A stretch of DNA of 64,000 nucleotides, from positions 16,684,260 through 16,748,259 of the forward strand of contig OU452205.1 of assembly GCA_911728435.2 (NCBI GenBank), read 5' to 3'. This stretch comes from Apoderus coryli. Taxonomy: Eukaryota > Arthropoda > Insecta > Coleoptera > Attelabidae. Below the pieces are notes generated by a model. That model did not search any database. It was not told where the DNA came from and saw only the letters and a program-made list of their open reading frames with translations. Below, one piece after another: positions 28,301 through 40,900 of the stretch (the first letter of the stretch is position 1; every line of letters begins with the position of its first letter). The position numbers and the translations under genes were made by a program.

Positions 28301-31300
28301 TATAATTAAAAGAGACATTCTACAAAGATCTTATTATTACATCAGTATAAGAGTTTGTACTATTCTTCCTGATAAGGTGAAGGATAGAATGATGTTAATA
28401 TCTTTTAAAAAGACTCTAACGAAATGGTTAATTTATCATAGTTTGTGTATTCTGTAAAAAATATGTTCTGAATAAATCAAATAATTTATTTTTATTTTTT
28501 ATCTGGTTTAGAATATGATTAATTAACTAATAACTACATACTGTTAGAAGAATTTGCAAAATTTTGTTCAATTTTCTATTATACCTAAAGCCCGGAAGTT
28601 CATGCAGACAAGTTTGCTTAAAAGCAAGATGTGATATTTTAATTTTTTTTTTTCTACTTATCATACTGAATATGTGTAGATGTTGATTTTGTGTTAATAA
28701 ATGTATTATTATTATATATTATGTAGAATCACAACATAAAACCGAATATTTCATTGAAACCTAATATATTGTGCTTGTAACTCAGCGCCAGTGGTGGTAT
28801 AGCCAATTGACTAGTTGTTTTTCCTTATTCATTATCACAAATTATCCTTTAAATTTTCAACTAAACATTTTCATCCAATGGCTAATACATTCACAGATCA
28901 TTTTCAGAATATTTAAATCTGAATTATTGGGCTATTTTATCCCAATGAATAAACTTTAATCATACACACTTTCATTCAATTCTTCATCAATCAGTTAAAA
29001 TATTTCAGGACAATAGTTAATACAGAATGTATAAATTGTAGAATATAATGAAACGAATAACGAACACAATACGATCAATTATAATAATAAACGTCATTAT
29101 AATACACTTACGAAATAGATAATGTACAATTTGCTGATACAATGTCTTTTATTTAGCGACTTAATATAGGACAATAATTCAAGAAAATTAATACTCTAGG
29201 TATATGCATATAAAATAACTGGTATTCTACAAAAATCAAACAAGTCCCACTGTTTTCGACAAGAACCAGACCGTTCCAACGACAACTCTGGTATTTGGTA
29301 GCATAGCTACGTGGTCATCAGTATATGTTTCCACAAAAACTAGATAAGTCCTATGATGTATACACGAATGGAATATATTTTATTAAATTCCTATAAATTA
29401 ATGTTTTGTGACTTTTCTGGTGTTTGCAATAAACCCTTCAATTAAATATTATATACCATACTCATGAGCAGAGTGTATCAAATTTACTAATAGGTTCAGA
29501 TCAAGAGAGGGCCAAATAAATAACAAAAATATAATACAATAAACATTGTGTAAATGACCATGCTTAATTAGGTTTCTAATAGAATGTTTGTTTCTACATC
29601 CTGTCATTTCTCGAACATTATTGTGTTTTTATATTGGACACGGCAATGGTATTAGCTGACGGTGTTCGTATTCCCCTATGGTATTCTGGTGCAATTTGAG
29701 TGTGACATTCCTCCGAATCACAGATTCTTTCACAGATGTTCTGTAAATTCTATAAAAAAAAAAACCAACAATGTAACTTTCTTCTTTGTAACTCTCTTCT
29801 TCTTCTCCCAATTTAATTCACGCACCCATATTAATTATGATTATACATACACAGTTCTGCATCAGTTGTGTTCTATGCGACTCAGACCTAACCAGGCATG
29901 GCCCATATACAGCAAAGTTAAAGTACGACAACATTATAAAGTCCTTCCTTCTGGTGGCGTTAAAAAAACTCGCGATGACCATGTACAGCAGCTTTAGATT
30001 AATGTCAAATACTTCAGAACATGCCAAGCGACGCGGCGTTGAACGCGACTTAAATTACCATATGGAATCAAAATACCATTATTTTGAACACTTATTAAAG
30101 AAAAAAGGTGTAAATTTAAATTTTTTACCAATTCCTAAACGAATCGACTACTTTAAGTTCCCTAATTTAATTCTGGTTGGGACACATTTACCTCGAGGGG
30201 GTACGTACTACAAACATTTTAACGCAAACCAAATCGACATGTCTAAGAATTTTTGCGTAATCCTACATTACATACAAAATATGGCATGTTCAGTTTTTAT
30301 TGGGTATGTAATATAGATTATTACTACAAAACAAAAAACAACAAAAAAAACCTCCTTGTAACAAACCCTTAAGGTATGTTTTATTCTTTATAGTCAAAAA
30401 TAGTTATTTGCATTGCATTTTTATGTCCTCTGATTAATAGTAGCAATATCTTCTATATGCTTGGCTTCTACTTTTGTTTTCTTTTTCTTTTGTAGCAAAC
30501 CATATACAATATTTTGATTTGTAGCTTCCGATAACGCAACATCACTCTATGGTGACGATATCGATAGTCTCTTGGTCAGTAATCCACTAGTCAGTTCGAC
30601 ACATCTCGGTGATGAGCTTTTGGTTGATTTCAATCACATATCAGTGAATGTATTGAAAAATAGTGAGGCAGCCTCAAGACTACATGCCGAACGACAATAC
30701 CCTGAAGAAGAAGATGAGATTGGCTTGCATGGCTCGGGAAAAGCGGTAGTTGCACCAGAAGAGAAAATAGGTCAGTTACTTCTATTTTACGATATATAAA
30801 TGAGATTTCTACTTATTAATTATACATTTTATGATTATTGAATTTGGATTAGTATTCTGCTTTTTTAATACGCCATTATATGCATTTATTGAATGACGTT
30901 AGCAAGTATTGAGATTTTAGTTGAGGCTTATAAAAAGCACTTAGATACAATGACCCTTAAAAAAGTATGTATTAATCTTTATTTATATTTTACATGATAC
31001 ATGCTTTCATTTAATTTTTGGTTCATATCTTTTAAATTTCAAAACCGATTTTGAGGAAAAATGTTCACTTTTCTTTAAGTGAAATGATGTGTAAGTTGAT
31101 AAAAGAATATAAATATTATTTCAATCCAATGGGTACTTTCTGAAAGATTCATGGCAAACATATAAATTGGGTATATTTACTCATTGATACTCCCAAGTAT
31201 TGTGAATATTATATATAATTCCAAAATTATTACATTAAAACGGGTCGAAACCATAACATCTTTTTTAGGTCCCATCGCTGAAATAACATGTTGATGACTT

Positions 31301-31901
31301 ATAAGGTGTCATTGTAAAGGGCCGCAAAAATTATTTTTGTCCGGAGGGTATTTAGCCCCGCTGCTCTCGCTAGTTCAATACTTTAAATACATTCGTTGCT
31401 TGGTTATTAACGGTTTTTATTCTGCACATGCCCAGTAATAACGTGGACGCTAATTACGTGATAGCATTTAGAAGCAGATATCACAGCTAACATACACATA
31501 TGTTAGCTGTGCATACCTATATTGTAAGAATATTGTGTAAGAAACATTTATTTTTTAGTAATTCAAATATTAAATCATTTGTTAAGTATTAGTTATATAC
31601 CTATTTAGAATGAAGTGGGAAAATAATAAAATGTCAAGGTCTTTAAATATGTGTGATCTAACTCCTCATATGCTGCATATATCTGTTAATTATCGGAAAA
31701 TTGAAGATATCACAAAATACTAATAAGTGTAAGACTTATTAGCTCTCCATATCATATATGTAATATATGTATATATGGAGACTATTAGTTTCATGAAAAA
31801 TTTTTTTTTCTTATTTCACCGGAAATACTTGTTTTTGGTCATTTTATACATAAATAAGTAGTTTTAAAAAAATGTCTGTCTGTCTGTCTGTCTGTCTGTC
31901 A

Positions 31902-31943
<42 letters not shown>

Positions 31944-34900
31944 TTTTATGCACGAAAACGCAAAAACCGCTTAACAGATTTTAACCAAATTTGGTACAAA
32001 AATACTTTTGGACATGGCAAGGAGCTGATTAGATTTTGGGAAACATTGAGCGTAGGCAAAGGGTTTAAAATAGGGTTCAAAAATTAAAAAAATTCATAGT
32101 TCTTAAACTTATCCGAAATACTGCATAATTTTTTACGCATTTAATTGAATATAACCTAATATATTTAACATAAAATATTAGACCACATTGGCGTTCGAAA
32201 ATAGTGTAAAATGGGGTAAAAAATATTTAAAAAAAACGTACTTCTTAAACATAGCAGAAATATTAACTAATTATTTATAGCTTTAATAGAATATAACCTA
32301 TAAAATGTGTCATAAATAACTTACTTTCATAGGCGTTCGCAAATAGTGGAAAAGGGGTCAAAATATAAAAAATACATATTTCCTAAACTTATTCGAAATA
32401 TGGAATAATTTTTTATAGTTGTGATAGAATATAACCTAAAAAATGTTACATAAAAGAATTAGTTCACACAGGCGTTCGAAAATAGTCTTAAAAAAGGGTC
32501 AAAAACGAAAAAAAAAATGTTTTTCAAATACACCAGAAAAATTGGCTAATTATATATAGCTTTGATAGAAGATAACCTAAAATATGCAGCATAAAATTTT
32601 TAGTAACATAGGCGTTCGTAAATAGTAAAAAAAAGGGGTAAAATAAAAAAAAATTAAAATGTAAAAAAATTTATATTTAACTAGTTGAATTGGTGTTAAA
32701 AATACACGACAAAAATTAATGTACCATAGGCGTCCGTGAAAATTCTATAAAAGGGTCAGAATTTGTATCCGTGATAACTCAAAAACCACTGAACGGATTT
32801 TAACCACATTTGGTACGAAAATACTACAGGATATTTATAGGTGGTGATTAACATTGCGCGTAGGCAAGGGGTTTAAAAGAGGGTTCAAAAATTTTAAAAA
32901 TCATAGTTCTTAAACTTATCCGAAATATTGAATAATTTTTTATAGTTGTGATAGAATATAACCTAAAAAATGTTACATAAAAGAATTAGTTCACACAGGC
33001 GTTCGAAAATAGTCTTAAAAAGGGTCAAAAACGAAAAAAAAATGTTTCCCAAATATACCAGAAAAATTGGCTAATTATATATAGCTTTCATATAAGATAA
33101 CCTAAAAAATGCAGCATAAAATTTTTATTTACATAGGTGTTCGTAAATAGTAAAAAAGGGGTAAAATAAAAAAAATTAAAATGTAAAAAATTTTATATTT
33201 AACTAGTTGAATTGGTGTTAAAAATACACGACAAAAATTAATGTCCATAGGCGTCCGTGAAAATTCTATAAAAGGGTCAGAAAAAATTTGTATCCGTGAT
33301 AACTCAAAAACCACTTAACAGATAACCTACAACATGCAACATAACAATTTTGTTTACATAGGCGTTCGTAAATAGTAGAAAAGGGGGCAAAATAAATTTT
33401 ATAATAAAACTAAAAAAAATCAATTAATTTGCGTTCAAGAACTTGGCCTAGATCTGAAATATAAAATATCTGCGTATAAATAGTGCCTCCAAAGAGAAGA
33501 AAATGGCACAAAACCCGATACTGAAAAAAAAAATAGCTGATGTCTAAAACAAAACAAAAATTTATTAAATTTAGATAAATGACAAAAAGGTCATAAAATT
33601 ATTACTTTTACACTTAAATATGGAGAGCTACTCGTGCCTCGTGGGCAACATTTTTTTTATTAATTTTTATGCAACAACATCACTTCAAGTAAACGCTTCC
33701 CAAATAAAGTTGTAAATTGTGAGGCAGAAAGTAGTGTATAAAACTTCAATTTTCTTGACATTGAATACAGTATTGAATTTGAATTTTTCAGCCGTTCATC
33801 AAGACAAAATTTTCATTTTTTGTAAACTAAAGAGAACCTAGGTATTCATTTTGTATCTAAACTTTCTCAGATTTAAATAAAAAATAAAGGACGTATTTTA
33901 CTTTGGTTTTAGGTGTTCCAGATGAGGATGCAAAAGAGAAAACCGAATTAAAAAGCACATGCCATATTGCTCTGCAACAATGTAATAGAAATCATCAATG
34001 TAAGCATTTGTTGACGCCAGTACTAAACAATTGTCATGTGTCGTATTGCAATAGAAATGTGTGTATGGAAGCTTTACAGAAGTTTTACAGTCAATCAAAC
34101 TTTCATTGGAATCTTGAAGTGGCTTTCTGTATTTGCAAGTAAGCTGAATAAAACAGATTTTATAAATAGTTTGTTAAATAAAACGGTGTGCATTGCTTAA
34201 TCTGTAGAAATGATTTTGTTTATTAGGGCAGTATGTGTAGCATATTATAGACTTTTAAAAGTTAATATAATATCTAATATATAATATAATAATTATAAAT
34301 TGTAATTTATTTGAAGAAATAATATTTATAATTTTATAAAGCTTCTCTAAAGATGCAATTAAAGATTTTAAATAATGTTTATTATCGTTCAAGAAAGCAT
34401 TTCAAATGCTAAACGTTTGATCTTCTTCAAGTCACAATTTTATTTTCAAATTGGCAAATCTAAATATCAATGAGGCTAAAGGGCAAATTATTTAGAGAAA
34501 TAAGCTGCAGCTTTGAACTTTTGTTGTTTTTGAAAAAGTAGTAGTAGTTTGTTGTTTTTTTTATAATTCTGGGTTTTCTACCAGATATTCTACACGGAAT
34601 GCCGTACCTATACAGTGTCATCAATTTTACGTTGAATCGATTTCTTTTGAGGAGGAGTCTACCTTCGTTGTATGTGAGTGAACAATAAAACTCAAAATCA
34701 TAACTCTGACTTTTGAGATTTTTTCCTTTTAATATTTGAATTTTAGGGGTTGATATCTGAGTTTAAGCGTAAATCACTGATCTAGAGGGAATGGTGGTAG
34801 GATAGTAGGTTCTCACCATTGTTTATAGCGTTGTCATCAAAATCCTAACTCTGACTTTTGAGATTTTTCCTTCTTAACATTTGACTATTTTTAGAGGTTG

Positions 34901-37900
34901 ATAACTGATTTTTGAGAAAATCCCTGATAAAGGGAGCATGCTGGTAGGATAGTAGGTTGTCTTCATTGTTTATATTAGCCTTGCCATCAAAATCCTAACT
35001 CTGACTTTTGAGATTTTTTCTTTTTAATATTTGAATTTTATGGGTTGATATCTGAATTTAGAGAAAATCCCTGATATAGGGGAAATGCTGGTAGGATAGT
35101 AGGTTGTCTTTATTGTTCATAGTAGCGTTGTCTACAAAATCCTAACTCTGACTTTTGAGATTTTTTCTTTTTAATATTTGAATTTTATGGGTTGATATCT
35201 GAATTTAGAGAAAATCCCTGATATAGGGGAAATGCTGGTAGGATAGTAGGTTGTCTTTATTGTTCATAGTAGCGTTGTCTACAAAATCCTAACTCTGACT
35301 TTTGAGATTTTTCCTTATAAATATTTGATTATATTTAGGGGTTGGTAGATTGAGTTTAGAGAAAATATATAGAGGATATAGAGGATATGCTGGTACGTTG
35401 TCTTCATTGTTTATTTAGCATTGCCATCAAGAACCTTACTCTGACCTTTTGAGATATTTGCTATTCACTGACTTTGATATTTTTTGGTTTTCATCATATG
35501 AGTATTCTCGGGGTTTGATATCTGAGTTTAGATTTACTACGCCAATACTATAAGATCTTCGCATCGATTTTTAGATATATTGATATTTGATACATATTTT
35601 ATTTAGATATTTTCATAATAATTTTATTGTAAATAAACTATGCTAACTCAATTTTTAAATATTATATGTTGTAGTTTTCAAAAAATCAAGATATATTTAT
35701 TTATGACAAGTAATTTAGCGTATCACTAGATTCTAGCTCCACCAATATGCACGACCTACATTTTATGTATGCTTTTAGTCGTAATTGTAATTAATATATT
35801 GTGGCTAAAATTATTGGTATAAACAGAAGATAATAATAAATCTGCAATTTTTGATTTTATATTTTTATCAACTATTGTATATTCCATTATCACAACTGAT
35901 CATGCAAAGCTCCGCCTACATGCGCAGTTCTGTTGTGCGCATCGCAACAATTATAACCTATGCAAAACGGTCGTAGGGGAAATTTGGTGGTGGGGGTAGA
36001 CTGGAGCTGAAATCGGGCGCAGACTTCACATAAGCAAAAATAAACAACAAGAAAAAATTCTTATACCATCTACTTATTTACTACAGTGATTGCTTAAAAT
36101 GTTGGCCGTTATTTTCGATACAAAGTTAAATTCTTTTCTTTTTTTCAAATGAATATCTGACATTTGCTAATAATTGCCGGGTGATTGTATCTAAAACAGC
36201 TTGAATTATCTGTTTCATATTAGCCGTATCATACACAATGTTTTTAATATATTCCCATAAGAGAAAAACTGGTGTTGTCTGAAGACCTTGGGGTCAGTTT
36301 TGTGAACCACCGCGGCCTATCCATTTCTCAGGAAATAATCGATCCAGGATACCCCATGTTTTGACAAAAATCTAAAGCTATGTTTTCCAGCAGCTCGGGT
36401 AGTTTTAAACGAAGAAATCTGCAGTAATTTATTCCTTAAATATTGGTCAAAAAATACGATCCTATTACAAATAATGGTCCTACAGTTCTTTCACATTTGT
36501 TACTGAATGTTAAATATATTTACATATTTATTGTTGTTAAGTTTTAGTTTTTAAAGTGTGTTAGAATTAAATTGTAGTAAAAAAAAAATAAGTACGATTA
36601 GTAGGACCTCACTTGATGCTACGCAGACCTTGTTGTTTCTTAAGTTCTAGTTTTCCTACGCAAAAACTTTATGTTGTAATATTCGAATAGCCATTAGCCA
36701 ATAGTATTTTAATTAATTAATTTAGGGTGTACTATTTAATATAAGACAGTTAATTAAGTATAAGTTAAAATAATTATTTCTTGGGAAACCGTGACAGTTA
36801 AGTATATGGAAGCTTAATACCAGTTGAAAGAGAACCTTAATTATTTTCGATAGGTGCCTTAAAATATGGGGTGTGCTATTTAAAATTAGAAAGTTATTTC
36901 AATTATTATGATTGAGAAGATCCAAGAAAAAAAAATTGTGACTAGCCTGTACAATATTTACAGTTATTTCGCTACACACCGACATACTGTATGTCCTACC
37001 CACTTGCCAGTTTAAATTTTAAACAGTTCAACTAAAAAAATGAATCCACAGAATGTTTTTCAAAATTATTATTTCTAATTTTGCCATCTGCAATAAATAA
37101 ATTTATCTTCGCTTGTTCATCGGTTGTCAATCCTCCCTCATTTAATTCATGGTCTTATAAGACATGTAGTTATTGAATCAGATACATTAATAGTTATTTT
37201 TTTAATGATGTGAATATATTTTAAAATTATTTTAGCTGGACTTGTGCTTACATAAATATTTCATATTATGATTTGTTTAATTAATAAAGGAAAGGTGAAA
37301 ACAATCAAGATCCGTGCTTGATTGCTCAAGAAAAGTTACATCCAGTGTGTGCACAACGTATGGAAGATATGTCACAACCAACTTGTTTACAGCTAGCTGA
37401 AATGTGCAGGGACAATCCTGACTGCAGGTTGGTATAAAAATTGTTGTTAAGAATTTTAATTATTTAATGAACAGTCCCAATAAAATATATCTGGAAATCT
37501 ATAGGGAAAATACTATGAAATTTGTGCGATGATGCGATTTCTGATATAAGTAACAAAACTACCATGTGTTTGCTTACCTTAGCAGAAGTCGAAAGAAAAA
37601 AAAGTAGTTATTATAATTATTATATAATTTTGTTTATTCATATACTAAATTAATAATACAAAATACATTAGTTTTTTTAAATTCTATTATGGACATAGAC
37701 AGTCCAGTCTTTGTCTTTTATATTCGACGAGTAGAACCGTTCTGGTAGAGTAATATTAAAGCACACGTTTTACCACTTCACCATAAACACTTTTTGGAAT
37801 CTCGACACGCGTTTCCCTAATACTGTTAGCATCTGCGGAGTTTTAATTCTCTCCTGAAGATGCTAGCAGCGTTAGCAAATTGCATGTGGATATTCAAAAA

Positions 37901-40900
37901 TAATGTTTTTGGTGACATGGTAAAACATATTTTTCAATATTCAATAATATAAAACTTTCTTCTTATATTCTCCTAAATATCGTACTTGAATGACCTCGTA
38001 GGGCCACTCTGTATATATGTATGTAGATGATGTAATGAATAATCTGGATCGCATTTTTAGGAGGCGATTGGAGTATTTTGAGCAATCCTGCTCAGTAGAT
38101 AGTATGACCAAAAGGTGTGCAGGATCACCTGCAGACTGCCGAGTGTCTGTTTTGGGAATATTGGGAACTGAATTGCGAACTAGTTGTTCATGCCGAGGAA
38201 CTGATATGACGCAAGTGTATGAATGTCTCGGATGGCAACGGTTGCTATGGGTGAATCCTTGTGTTGGTAAGAAAGATGCTTATAACTAAGACAATTTGAA
38301 TACGGTAGATTTTAGGCACGATTCTAATACAAAATGTTTATATCCGGATATGTATACTTTTTTTTTCTAAAGAAAAAAATATGTTCCCTTGTTATTTTTT
38401 TTTGTGTTTAAACTATTTAAAAAAAATATTATTAAGGAAGCTATATGTGTACTAAACTAAAAGCATACCTAATAGGAAATGTTCCTAGTGACTGTTGCTG
38501 TAACATTAGTTATGTTTGATTTAATTAATTTGGATAGTTCCTATTTTAAATTCAACTTGCTCTAGTTCAAACAGTGCAGTGTCTTGAATGTCAGTATAAA
38601 TCACATGTAGTTGACTATTACGACGTTCCGGTTTTGATAGACCCAGGACATTGAGAGTGGTGTTTTCTGATGAACTTCAACATGAATATGATGAGCTCCA
38701 AAATAGGAATTGGCTGAGACAGCACATTCAGGATGACAACTTGCATCAAACTTATAGGGAGCGTAGAGGTGGGGTCAGGCGAATGATTTCGATCGAGAAG
38801 AGCAGTCGGTTTATTCGCTGTTTGGCCGAGTCAAGGAACAAATCAAGGACTGTATGGAATATATTGAGTGAATATACAGGTAGACAGGCGAAACGGCGGC
38901 GGAACTTGACAATATCTCAGAATGATAAAATAATCAATAATCCCACTGAGGTTGCATCGGCCTGCTGTTTGTATTTTTCTACGGTCATTCAAGCTAGATT
39001 GACCTCTCATTTTGGCGGAGGCTTTTCAGCATCATGTACTGTGTATCCGTTTAATCCTCGGAGTATGTTTTTCTCTCCGGTGTCTTCGCATGATGTGGCT
39101 AGAACAATCAAGAACTTCCCAAACAAAGGGTCCACTGGTATGGATTGTATCCCTATTAAAATATTTAAGCATTCCATAGATATGCTCTCCCCTGTAATAG
39201 CCGAGTTACTAAACATGTCGATACAATGCGGGATATTTCCAGATCAATTAAAAAATGCCCTCATTATCCCTATATATAAAAAAGGTAATGAACTAGCGCT
39301 GGAGAATTACAGGCCTATAGCCCTGCTAAGTACTTTATCTAAGATTATAGAAAAGATTGTAGCAGACAGAATATTTGAATTTTTAAAATTTACTAACGTT
39401 TTGAGTGAATGTCAACACGGCTTCAGGGAGGGTTTTTCAATGGAAACCTGTACACCTCAGTTCATTCAGAAGGTGCACGATCTGATGGATGGAGGTTTTT
39501 ATGTTCTGGCGTTCCTGTTTGACCTGTCGAATGCGTTCGATGTGGTCGACAGAGATTTCCTGTGTACAAAGCTGGAGACTCTTGGGTAACGTGGGTCGAT
39601 TAACAGATGGATTCGATCATATTTAACAAACATCGGTTTGGGAACGCCTCAGGGCAGTGTACTTGGACCTTTGCTCTTTCTGCTTTTTATCAATGATCTT
39701 TCAGCTAATATCACACACGGTTCCCTTTATCTGTATGCTGATGACACAACCATATTGTTGTCCGACAAGGATTCTGAGATTCTGGAGCGGAAGATCAATG
39801 CTACACTTTATGAGTTCCAGGTGTGGTGCAGGAAAAACAAACTGATCATAAACTATGGTAAGACCGTGGCACTGCCCTTCAATAGATATAAATCATCAAA
39901 TATAGAAATTAAATTCAATCACGTTCTATTGCCATTATCAAGGTCGGCGAAACTGCTGGGGGTGCTTGTGGATGACAGACTGGACTGGGTAATGCATATC
40001 GACGCCGTTTGCAGTAAACTGAGTAAGAATCTATACTTACTTCGATCTCTAAGAGGATTCATGGATACCCCATCTCTTATTTCTGTTTATTATGCTTTAA
40101 TCTATTCAGTGATTGCATACAATATTGTGATTTGGGGTAGAAGTGTTGAAATTGACAGGGTCTTTGTGCTGCAGAAGCGAGCGGTGAGATGCATCTTTAA
40201 TATCCCGTTTCTAGGAACATGTAGAGATACATTTAAAAAACATAAGTTGCTTATAGTCACTTCAATATATTTGTACAAACTACTGTGTTACACATTCAAA
40301 AACAGACACATCACGCCTACTTGTGGCATTAATCATCAACATTTTACACGTGGACGAGATCGCCTGTATCTGCCCAGACCCAATCATGAGTTTTATAAGA
40401 AATCACCGCATTACTCTGGGCGATATTTTTATAATCTTCTTCCGGAAGACATAAGAGTTTGTCAGACAGAGGGTAAATTTAAAACTAAACTAAAGGCTCT
40501 CCTTAATTCTAACACGATTTGTAAATTCATGAAGACTATAGCTTCATGAATTTACAACTATTATGGAGACATAATAGTTGTTTTTTTTTTTTTTTAGTGT
40601 TTTTGTTTGTATTTGTGTTTAATTTATATAACTGCAACTGCATAGGTGTATTCAAATTTTGGATTGTGACGTGTTTGTTTATTGCCTTATGTGTTATAAG
40701 GAACGAGGTTATGGATCATTTATTGTATTGTGTTGTAAAACTATGTCGTGTCTATATACAACGTTTTGTATGACTTGTGACAGAATAAAGATATTATTAT
40801 TATTATTATTATTATTATAAGGGACAAGAGATTTCATGACATGCTACTGATAAATTGATAACAGCGGAACTGCCCCTGATGAAGCCAAACTGATGTGCAA

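Noticed and set aside
29285..29335. Possible hammerhead on the minus strand (CUGAUGA, GUAGC/GCUAC stem)
   Set aside because: The stem is good, but the GAAA is not present (CAAAU instead) and no helix I or helix III pairing could be found.
30495..30524. Pyrimidine-rich alternative acceptor for Gfrl exon 6
   Set aside because: Using it in the required phase meets a TAG within 32 bases.
34395..34440. Hammerhead-like CUUGAAGAAGAUCAAACG on the minus strand
   Set aside because: The first core half is altered and no GAAA follows a closed helix II; the local palindrome is explained by aaacgttt and agcatttcaaatgct.
38020..38060. Earlier acceptor for Gfrl exon 9 (tatgtag at 38024)
   Set aside because: The phase from exon 8 then breaks the DCRRRLEYF domain start; 38061 gives the conserved domain directly.
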